Shown: positions 56,350 through 64,000 of the stretch, in pieces
Layout: every line of letters starts with the position of its first letter
Numbering within the stretch: position 1 is the first letter of the stretch
Assembly: GCA_963920705.1 (NCBI GenBank)
Contig: OY987236.1
Coordinates: forward strand, 11,642,190 to 11,706,189
Source of the DNA: Odiellus spinosus
Taxonomy: Eukaryota; Arthropoda; Arachnida; Opiliones; Phalangiidae
Direction of reading: 5' to 3'
Length of the DNA: 64,000 nt
Notes under the pieces: generated by a model
Told to the model about the DNA's origin: nothing
Databases searched by the model: none
What the model saw: only the letters and a program-made list of their open reading frames with translations
Program-made: the position numbers and the translations under genes

Positions 56350-56880
56350 CCCTAAATTACCGCTGTCTTTCTGGTAAATTTTGCAATTTTCCTAAATTAT
56401 CCCACACATTTTGGCCTATTTTTATATTTCATTCATCATCCCTAGACATAATTTGGCCCATTTTTCTATTTCCCAAAATTATCCAAGTCATTTTGGCCAA
56501 TTTTTCCATTTTCCTAAATTATCCCACACATTTTGGCTTATTTTTATATTTCATTCAAATATCCTAGTCATATTTTGGACTATTTCCCAAAATTATCCAA
56601 GTAAGTTTCGCCCATTTTAAATTTTTTCCAACTTGACCTAGGCATAGACATATTTTAGCCAATTTTTCTATTTCCATAAAATTATCCTAGTCAGTTTGGC
56701 CTATTTTTATATTTCCTTCAAATTATTCTAGTCAGTTTGGCCTATTTTTTCAATTTCTATCAATTATCCCAGACATTTGGCCTTTTTTTCTATTTCCCTA
56801 AATTATCCCAGACATTTTTAACCCTATTCATATCAATTCCCAAAATGATCCCAGACATTTCCACCTATTTTCCAAATTTA
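56350..56880. repeat. Degenerate minisatellite, about 40-45-bp period
   Basis: Roughly eleven units of ATTTTGGCCTATTTTTATAT and TTCCCTAAATTATCCCAGAC. The TTTTGGCCAATTTT core resembles the family G units. Open frames across it translate the repeat and are not genes. Confidence 0.7.
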
Positions 56881-57131
56881 CACTGGCATCTTATCAAAAT
56901 TCCTCAACATTTCCCCGAAAATCAATTCATCTTCATTTGAACTAAACAGGTTCCGTACTAACAATCCAACAACTTAATTATCTCGTGGTCAAACTATCGA
57001 AAGATAAAAGGAATTGTCTCTTTTAATATCTGTTTAATAGAGTTTAATTAAAACAAGCAGAGTTCCCTTCCTTCCACAACTTCTCAAAATTTTCCTCGGT
57101 GCAAGTATTACTGTAGTCCATCTTTAAGCCC

Positions 57132-57345
57132 ATGCAAACTCGCAAAGTCGGTGAGCTATTTCGTCGGTCGGTAGACGGCGGAAACACTTCACCGGCGGCT
57201 CAGTCGGGTCAGCGACCTGGCCCAGCCCGAGCCAGACAGAATCCTCTACCCCCTTTCCACCAATTCCCCTACATTTTTCCCCAATTTCTCTCTAGAGTCT
57301 TTCGCTTTACACGTCAACGGATGGAAAGACAGGGGTAAGAACGCA
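57132..57345 (+). other. CpG-richer segment with a donor, possible first exon
   Basis: Island-like (GGTCAGCGACCTGGCCCAGC) in AT-rich surroundings, open on the plus strand for 68 codons and followed by a donor-like GGGGTAAGAACG near 57333. The peptide is Arg/Pro/Gln-rich and unrecognised; a noncoding first exon is at least as likely. Confidence 0.2.
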
Positions 57346-57435
57346 ACCATGCCACAACGAGAGTGCGTTGAAATAAGTAATAAACATAAATACAAGCCTA
57401 TTTTAAAATTTTCTTTAAAATAAAATCAGACAGAC

Positions 57436-57948
57436 TTAAAGGGAGAATGCAACCTAATATAAGTGATTTTTTTATCGATTCCTTATTGTTTAAATAGGCC
57501 TAATCCAACAGTAAAAGGATTACGAAACAAATATTAAACTTGAAATAAATTTGAAACTTACCCGGAAAATAGGCTTAGCTGGATTCATGGAGATATCCTG
57601 AACTTCCCGGGAGCATAAGGACTAGCGACTAATGTCATTGGTTGCTACCCCTTAAAATGGAGAGTTCAGGCGAGGGGGCAGTGTACAAAATGTTTGAACT
57701 CTTTGCAATATCAAAGCAGAACTCAGAGTTCATAAGAGTTCGAACTCAATGCACTGTCAAAAATGAACTCAGGTGTACAGCGAATTTAAGAGTGCCATAC
57801 CCCTCGAGTTCAGGTGATCTCCATGAATCCAGCTAAGCCTATTTTCTGGTAAGGTTTAAATTTATTTCTAGTTTAATATTTGTTTGTAATTTTTTTTTAC
57901 TGTTGGATTAGGCCTATTTAAACGATTTAGGTTCCATTCTCCCTTTAA
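57436..57948. mobile_element. Family A foldback MITE, copy 13, holding element X
   Basis: Exact TTAA flanks around AGGGAGAATGCAACC and GGTTCCATTCTCCCT. The right half is interrupted by element X (57671-57806). Confidence 0.85.
57671..57806. mobile_element. Element X, copy 1, hAT-like MITE nested in family A
   Basis: 136 bp with CGAGGGGGCAGTG / AGTGCCATACCCCTCG ends and an exact 8-bp duplication AGTTCAGG (57663-57670 and 57807-57814). An 8-bp duplication is the hAT hallmark. Interior GAACTC-rich; related fragments occur near 18.2-18.3 and 58.7-58.8 kb. Confidence 0.75.
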
Positions 57949-58326
57949 ATAAAATTATAAAAACCATGTTTAGCTTTATTATAGTAAACAGGTCTGCGTT
58001 TTCTAGGGAAGTTAAGATATTCGGGCTTAAGATTGTTTTAAAACAGGGGGCCTGCACTATTGTAGAATTTCGGAGACAGGTCTGAAAAGGAAAGATGGGA
58101 GGGTCCGAAGGAGAGAGAGAGAGAGAGATTTTAGGACAAAAATTATGTCGCGTTTTCTGAGTGTGACAGCACAATAGGGGGAGGTTTAATATATATATAT
58201 TTTGAAAAAGGGCACCAGTACACTGCAACGTAGTGAAATTAAATATCCCCGTCTAAACTCCTTATCCTTTGATTTATTGGTTTTTGTTTTTCGGTTTAGG
58301 GTTTGTTATAAAGGGATACTTCAAAG

Positions 58327-58503
58327 TAGAGATCGGGGTTTGGACAAAATACTCCACAAATGTTAATCAGTTAATCATAAAAAAATAATCGGAAAATTAT
58401 TCGCGATTACATTGGATTTATCATAGACTTTCCTCGAAAAATTTTAAGTTATGAATAAAGATAAAATAATCAGAAAATGTTCTTGTCCAAACCCCGATCT
58501 CTA
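58327..58503. mobile_element. Family J MITE, copy 1, TA-flanked
   Basis: TAGAGATCGGGGTTTGGACA ... TGTCCAAACCCCGATCTCTA, 177 bp with TA at both ends. Ends resemble family E (TAGAGATCGGAATCGG), suggesting the same kind of transposase. Confidence 0.75.
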
Positions 58504-59356
58504 CTTCAAAGTTTCAAAAATTAATTCAATTTAAAGCTTTGAGCTTCGAGTAGAAACAAATCGGTCGGAATTTCATGGCTGATTCTTCAACTAAAGTTTT
58601 ACCTATATGAGATCAGCCAATCGTTAATTCGTCGACCAACCTTTTGTTATATACCGAACTTTAATAAACGCGTGTTTCGGACAAGGTGGATGTTACTCTA
58701 ATTCGTTGTACAACTGAGTTCACTGATTTCAGATTTCACAATACACTGAGTTCAAACTCTTGTAAACTCTGTGTTTAGCTTATGGTAGCTCGCAAAGAAT
58801 TCAAAAATTTTGTATACCCGAGCTCTATAGTTCTATAACCCGGTAAACCCTTCGGTTTCGGACACCACAAAGGGTTCCAATTTTCAATGTCAACTTCAAA
58901 AAAGTTCTTGCACGCGATACATACATTTCGTCATTGTAAAAACTAAAATACATGGGTGACGGTCGACTCTTTGAAGTATGTTCAACGAATTAGATTTAAT
59001 GTCAATAAATCTGAAGTAATATGTTCATTGTGTTGTATATATTTCACCCAAAAACATTCCTTCATTCGCTATAGAACAAAATAAAATGAATACTGAACTT
59101 AAAATACTTAATTCTACGTTTTTAATTCAATGAGATTATTTAGGGTGAAATTAGAAAACTTTAGATTGACGATAGCTAAGGAAATTAACAACTCTAGCTT
59201 CCTTATACATTGACTCTAAATGGATAAACGTTGTTGCGGAGACCAATGAACAAATCATCAGTACAATCAAAATCAAAGTCACGTCAAAATGAAAGAGGGT
59301 CCATTGTATTACAGCAGAAACCGTTTATACGAATTTTTTGAAGGGCCAAATTAGAG
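58504..59356. other. Intergenic stretch
   Basis: Contains a short element-X-like fragment (GAGTTCAAACTCTTGTAAAC, near 58750). Otherwise no recognised feature. Confidence 0.4.
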
Positions 59357-59483
59357 ATGAGGCAAAATAGGGGAATAGAAGAATCTTATTACTCTGGAAG
59401 ATCAAAAGTTAAAGGGCAACTCGTACGAAATATATCAAATTTTATTGCTCAACCACTCAAAGATTTTTTTTTAAGTAATCTTG
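59357..59483 (+). CDS. Possible first coding exon of an unidentified small protein
   Basis: ATG followed by 42 open codons (MRQNRGIEESYYSGRSK ... QPLKDFFLSNL) ending at a consensus donor TTG|GTAAGAT. A family C element begins 14 bp into the presumed intron. The start resembles that of the 49.3-kb frame (MRxQN...ESYY). No downstream exon found; function unknown. Confidence 0.25.
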
Positions 59484-59497
59484 GTAAGATTTCAACA

Positions 59498-59752
59498 GCC
59501 GCGTTCATACTAGGCCTTGGAATCGATTTAAACCGTTTCAAAACGTTTCGCTAGAGTCATGTGAACGGGAAACTGTCTTTTCTCGAATCGATTTGATTCG
59601 ATTTCTCGAAACTGCTTCGGGAACCAGTTTCATACCGATTCGGCTACAACAACCGATAAATGAAGCTACAATAAATCGATTTACAAAGATAATGCGTGAA
59701 CACGTGACGCTTAAAACGATTCCTGGCGATTTGAATATCGGTTTAATTTTAA
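59498..59752 (+). mobile_element. Family C MITE, copy 7
   Basis: GCGTTCATACTAGGCCTTGG at the left; fades after TATCGGTTTAATTTTA, right end lost. Confidence 0.7.
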
Positions 59753-59792
59753 AATCATTAGTGAAACCTACCAAAACAACCTCCGTAATTCA

Positions 59793-59860
59793 TTTAAAGC
59801 GAGGCTGTCACGAACTCGGAAAGATGGTTAAAAAACGATTCAAACTATTAAAAAAAATTG
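59793..59860 (-). mobile_element. Family D end fragment
   Basis: GCGAGGCTGTCACGAAC then CGGAAAGATGGTTAAAAAACG matches 6164-6250. Confidence 0.5.
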
Positions 59861-60204
59861 TTAAAAAACTTCAATACCCCTTTAAAAACTAAAATAACTA
59901 GAAAGGGGACAGACTTTTCCTTTGAATCACGAAGCATGCCTTATATAAATGTAGATATAGCCACTTTAACAAGTAACTCTCTCATCTCGTAATCGAATAA
60001 ACTTTGGAGGGGAGGTCTAATAGCTATATAGGGTCATTTAATTCAAAGATGGTTCTAAAAAGGGAAGCAATATATACAAGGATTGCGTAATTTAACACGG
60101 GTGGGGGAAAGAAACGCGACAGTTATGGGTCTACTATTTAAAAAATTATAATAAATACGTTAGATTTATTTGAAGGGGCTTGTTTCTGAGCTTATTTCAA
60201 ATTT

Positions 60205-60312
60205 CCCAGACTTTTTCCGGAATTTCAAGACTTTTCTAGAATTTTCCAGAACTTCCAAGAATTTTCTAGATCTCTCCAGACTTTTCTGGAACCTTCTAGA
60301 ACATTCTGGTAA
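60205..60312. repeat. Family Q repeat with heat-shock-element register, copy 3
   Basis: TTC or GAA at 60234, 60239, 60244, 60249, 60259, 60264, 60284, 60289, 60294, 60299 and 60304, all in one 5-bp phase over 75 bp. Includes TTCTGGAACCTTCTAGAACA followed by TTC, five perfect units. Confidence 0.75.
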
Positions 60313-60369
60313 CGCACGTACGGACATTGTGGTTGATTGGTGGTTATATTCGAATTGTTTAAAACAAAA

Positions 60370-60480
60370 ATTCCTCCGCAATACTACGTCATCATTGCTA
60401 GCGTGGAAATTATAGAGGCTACATGTGATTCTCGCGCGACTTAAGGTCGCTTTCGCGTGGTCTTTTTCGTGAGAGTACTT
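60370..60480 (-). mobile_element. Family D core fragment
   Basis: CCGCAATACTACGTCATCAT, GATTCTCGCGCGAC and GGTCGCTTTCGCGTGGTCTT. Confidence 0.55.
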
Positions 60481-61854
60481 ATTTATAATGTCTGACTAAT
60501 TTAGTTACGCAATTTCAGATTCCAATTCCAACTATAAACATTTAATTACATTTTATTTCTGAGGAATTAAAGGTACAGACCGGGATAAAAAAAAGTGTGT
60601 CTTAAATTATAGAGCGTGTATTAAAACGACTAATATCATATCGCAAAAAATTTAATAGTTAGTAGATATTAAGATATTTACGTTTATTATAAGCAAAAAG
60701 TGATCTCTAGTGAACGCCATTTTAGTTTTTTCATACCCTTTCGATGCCTGCTGAGGATCGGCTTCGCCGATTGGTTTATTTCTCACCTAAAGTCACTTGA
60801 CTCTAGCTGAAAATAGATGCGGGTATAAGCGCGCTCAATTTCTTTAGAGTCAAATAAGATATGCCGGGCCGAAACATAGGCTACTTCCGAAGGATCCCGC
60901 GCGCGAACACTAACCCGAAGGTCGGTCGGCCAGCTGAGCTTGTAGTAGTCAGTACTAGGTATTAACCGAGTCTTAAGTTGATTTGAAGAATTAGAAGGTG
61001 AGAACTAAACTGCATTCATTAATTACGCAATTAGTCATGTTTTCGTAGAAAGTTAGAAATCACAAAATTACGGGTCTTCTTACGAAGTTACGAACAGACG
61101 ATCCGACTGCAGCGACTCGAATGGCCTTCGTTTCGCGAATTTTAATTGGGTGACTTAAAGGCCAATCATTGAAGCGGATCCTTATTTTTAAAACTCGAAA
61201 TGCCGGGAAGCAAATATGGCGTTCTTCTAGGAACGTCAATTTCGGTTTTAAAATGATATTTATAAATTAACCAAGACTTAAATCACTATAATGTGTTTTG
61301 ATTTGTAGGTTTTTAAGCATGCTCTTTCCAATGGAAGTACTTTTAAAGTTGGGTTGCCTTTACCTTTAAGGTTTTAGAACTATTGGAGTGAATAATTAAA
61401 GTTAATATATAACATGCAGGCATCATTATTTGGATTTCATTATCCCTCGAAATTCTCAAAACCAATTAGGGTACAAAAATTCAAATTCCAATCTCTATAT
61501 ATGAAATTATTTGCAAAAACTCATATTAATGATACGGTATCAATTTTATTCGTTCATGAACCGAATAAATTAAAATTATTTGCTTGAAGGAAGCGTGAGT
61601 AGAATATATTGATCAATTAATTGGATTTTTTTCACTATTCCAAAGTTCAAAACTACCTTAAGTCTAATCCCCGAATATGCGTTTTACGTTTTCCCCAAAT
61701 TAACGATAAGTTTGTCAGTTGTTTGAAGTATTTAATTTTAATGGTGGAAACGATTAAAAATTAACTTTTCATTTTCCAAACCCTTACATTAAAATTAATC
61801 CTCTGGCTATTCTCAGGTATAAGCCAGACTTCGCCCAAAAACATCACATTTCAT
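60481..61854. other. Intergenic stretch with a GC-richer patch
   Basis: 60830-61000 is GC-richer (GCGCGCGAACACTAACCCGA), has an initiator-like AGTCAGTA near 60947 and a donor GAAG|GTGAGAAC near 60996. It might be a short TATA-less first exon. No coding sequence recognised in the rest. Confidence 0.25.
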
Positions 61855-62336
61855 TTAAAGGGAGAATGAAAGGCCGAAACAACCTATTTTTAATCGATTA
61901 AGAATGCTAAAATAATGAGAAAAACAATAATATTACTCACCAAAAATATTTCGTTATTTTATAATCAATTTCCAAAGTTCCCATGCTAAGCCTAGGCTGC
62001 CTAGCTCGGTGAACTAGGCGAGCACGACCTGTATTTTTTTTTTTTAATATTCGCGGCTGTTCTTGTCGCCAATCACGAGCGAGTACGCGTATTTATAAAA
62101 TACGCGTACTCGCTCGTGATTGGCGACTAGATCAGACGAAAATATTATACGGCTCGTGCTCGATTAGTTCGCCGAGCTAGGCAGCCAAGGCTTAGCATCT
62201 GCAAGTTTCGGAACTTTGGAAATTGATTATAAAATAACGAAATATTTTTCTTGAGTTATATTATTGTTTTTCTCATTATTTTAGCATTCTTAATCGATTA
62301 AAAATAGGTTGTTTTGGTCTTTCATTCTCCCTTTAA
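61855..62336. mobile_element. 482-bp near-perfect palindrome with TTAA flanks
   Basis: TTAA-AGGGAGAATGAAAGGCC at the left, the complement at the right, symmetry centre near 62095 (ACGCGTATTTATAAAATACG). Arms of about 240 bp differ at only scattered positions. The first ten bases equal family A's ends but the interior is unrelated (CGATTAAGAATGC, TCACGAGCGAGTACGCG). Confidence 0.85.
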
Positions 62337-62342
62337 TTTCAA

Positions 62343-62565
62343 AATCAAAATGTTTAAAATATCTAGGTCATTTTTTTCGACATATGACGTAGTTTATTTC
62401 TGGGACGTAATTAACGATAATTGTGATACGAAAGGTAGAAATTTCTGGATTAAGTACTTTTACGAAAAAGACCGCGCGAAACCGACTTCATCACTGTGCC
62501 AGAACGCGCGAGAATCAACTGTAGGCTCTGCAATAATCACGCAGACATAGTGATGACGTAATTTT
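62343..62565 (+). mobile_element. Family D fragment, copy with intact core
   Basis: AAGGTAGAAATTTCTGGATT, GACCGCGCGAAACCGAC, AACGCGCGAGAATCAACTGT and GTGATGACGTAAT. Confidence 0.6.
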
Positions 62566-62573
62566 TAATGACA

Positions 62574-62734
62574 TAGAGGTCGAGGTTTGGACAAGATAAT
62601 TAATCAGTTAATTATTAATAATAATAAGTTAAATATTCGCGATTACATTCGCTTTTATCATAGACTTCCCGCGGATAATTTCAAATTATGAATAAAGATC
62701 AAATAAACAGAAATTATCCAAACCCCGACCTCTA
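62574..62734. mobile_element. Family J MITE, copy 2, TA-flanked
   Basis: TAGAGGTCGAGGTTTGGACA ... ATCCAAACCCCGACCTCTA, 161 bp, TA at both ends; matches 58327-58503 throughout. Confidence 0.75.
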
Positions 62735-62740
62735 GAATTT

Positions 62741-63209
62741 GATTAAAAATGGACTATTTTCATTCGAATTAACTTATGCGAAGATAAAGTAAAAAACATA
62801 ATCCATATCCGTTTTTATCCAAAAATGGCCTTATCTTAGATTATCCGGGTTATATACGCTCGGATAAAAAAATTCTAATTTATTTTCGGGAAAAGTAACG
62901 AATAAAAAGATGATTTAAAATCTTAGTTTCGTTGTTTTATTTATATTCTTCAAATTAAAAGTAAATTTGAATATTTTTCTTATATTTTAGACTAATTCTG
63001 GAAACGTGAATTTTCTTATCCATCGTTATACGTTTGAATACGAGTAATTAGTTCGTAGATAAAGCGCCAAAGGCTTATCTTCGGGTAAACCTTACACATT
63101 TAACCAATTATACGAATATACAAATTTAATTTTTTAGTTACAATTTGTCTGAAAATATCTGAAAATATTCGAATAACAGAAGATAATGGATATCCGATTC
63201 CGAGCTCTA
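62741..63209 (+). mobile_element. Family E copy 6, left end missing
   Basis: Begins TGATTAAAAATGGAC directly after family J and ends CGATTCCGAGCTCTA at 63209. Confidence 0.7.
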
Positions 63210-63835
63210 ATGACAGGCAAATTTTAAGAAAAAAAAAAAAATAATAATAATAATAAAATAAACATATCGGAGTGCAATATCTCTTTACGGTCTAACATTC
63301 AAATACGTGCTTTAACCTATGGCATTTGCATAAAAATTTTAAAACATCTTTTCCCTCTTATTCAAAATACGAAATAATTAAAAAGTTCTTGGTATAGCCG
63401 AAATCTTTTTTTGAGGTTAAAGAAAGTACTAAAGAGGCATACGCTGATTCAATCGCAATCTTGGAATTTGATATAAATTACGTAACAAATACCCGTTTCC
63501 AATGGGAATTTCGTTTCCTTCCAAAGTAATAAATTATTTTACATATAACCTAGCTTTGTACGCTTCTATAAACTGATTCTAGCAATTAACGAGCGTTTAA
63601 CTTGGAAATAAGTAAATTCTAGAAGCAAAAACTTAAATCATCTTCCCGCAATAAGAGTTATATACCTTTAGGTATGCGTAAAACGCGCGAATTCGCGGGA
63701 AAAGGATCGAAGTCTGGGACTTATATCATTAAAAAGGAAGGGTGAAAATGTGTTTTTAATTAATATAATAATTAAATACAATTTCGTCACCCTTTTAGAC
63801 GAAAATGATTGGATGCAAGTTCTAATTCGGGGTAT
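63210..63835. other. Intergenic stretch, no recognised feature
   Basis: AT-rich with an (AAT)n patch near 63240. Confidence 0.4.
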
Positions 63836-63836
63836 T

Positions 63837-63870
63837 CATATAAGGGGGATATTACCGTTTCCACAGTGTC
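63837..63870 (+). promoter_or_regulatory. Candidate TATA + initiator promoter near the window end
   Basis: TATAAG at 63839-63844 and ACAGTG with the A near 63865, a spacing of about 26 bp. The following sequence is less AT-rich (CACCAGTACCTTTGCCAGTC). Any gene would lie mostly beyond the window. Confidence 0.3.
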
Positions 63871-64000
63871 ACCAGTACCTTTGCCAGTCAAGCATAACTT
63901 GGAACTGATCCGAACTCAACTTGATTCCCAAATATTCTGACAACATCGAGGGATATGACATTTGAAAAATGAGTATTTCCATTAGACAGATTATTCTCAA

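Noticed and set aside
56178-56940. Open frames over the TTTTGGCCTATTT minisatellite that look like a repetitive membrane protein
   Set aside because: The frames follow the tandem unit and shift between units; no start context or splice evidence.
60750-60780. Stem-loop GATCGGC-TTCG-CCGATTGG, like a bacterial terminator
   Set aside because: In a nuclear arthropod context with no gene ending there, a seven-pair stem with a TTCG loop is most simply chance or a minor repeat piece.
1-64000. Bacterial or symbiont contamination, operons, CRISPR
   Set aside because: Spliced animal-type genes, AT-rich intergenic DNA and MITEs throughout; no prokaryotic gene layout or spaced identical repeats with unique spacers.

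Overview
The window is a strongly AT-rich stretch of an animal nuclear genome, almost certainly an arthropod. It carries short interstitial runs of the arthropod telomere repeat (TTAGG)n at 41.2 and 46.9 kb, intron-containing genes whose proteins align residue by residue (from memory) with animal families, and one exon with the hallmarks of an arthropod ciliary-type opsin (pteropsin). Only three genes can be named. The rest is mostly a mosaic of short non-autonomous DNA transposons (MITEs), foldback elements and minisatellites. I saw no transposase, no LINE reverse transcriptase, no LTR or virus-like element, no CRISPR array and no convincing tRNA or rRNA gene.

Gene core, 24.7-30.3 kb. A complete seven-exon cytosolic tryptophanyl-tRNA synthetase gene (minus strand, 419 codons plus stop) lies head to head with a complete four-coding-exon RASSF8-like gene (plus strand, 620 codons plus stop). 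Their start codons are about 1.5 kb apart, so the promoters probably share that interval. At 15.5-15.9 kb, on the minus strand, is the first coding exon of a ciliary-type opsin. It ends at the intron position used by vertebrate visual opsins; the later exons were not found below it. Several weaker exon or promoter candidates are listed with low confidence (33.4, 35.2, 49.3, 57.1, 59.4, 60.9 and 63.8 kb).

Repeat landscape. I named families by letter. Family A (13 copies, about 390 bp, self-complementary, TTAA target sites) dominates; a 482-bp near-perfect palindrome at 61.9-62.3 kb shares its terminal motif. Family B (3 copies, exact 7-bp target duplications) and a CATG-ended element at 42.2 kb look P-superfamily-like. 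Families C, D, E, H, I, J and several single elements (S, T, N, O, U, and X with 8-bp duplications) fill much of the rest. Nesting is frequent (B in A, X in A, T in an E-related repeat, C in A, S next to D) and gives a relative chronology.

The least ordinary signals are four. (1) Dispersed repeats at 37.2, 54.1-54.6 and 60.2 kb are built on a strict 5-bp register of TTC/GAA, i.e. heat-shock-element arrays, and one has expanded into a 30-bp minisatellite. (2) Two loci have a telomere-repeat core flanked by inverted arms made of degenerate short tandem repeats, like Drosophila FB foldback elements. (3) Family A arms carry a conserved splice donor and acceptor. (4) A core of about 45 bp recurs nine times with no visible transposon ends. 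Everything was read by eye: element ends are within a few bases where target duplications are quoted and looser elsewhere.
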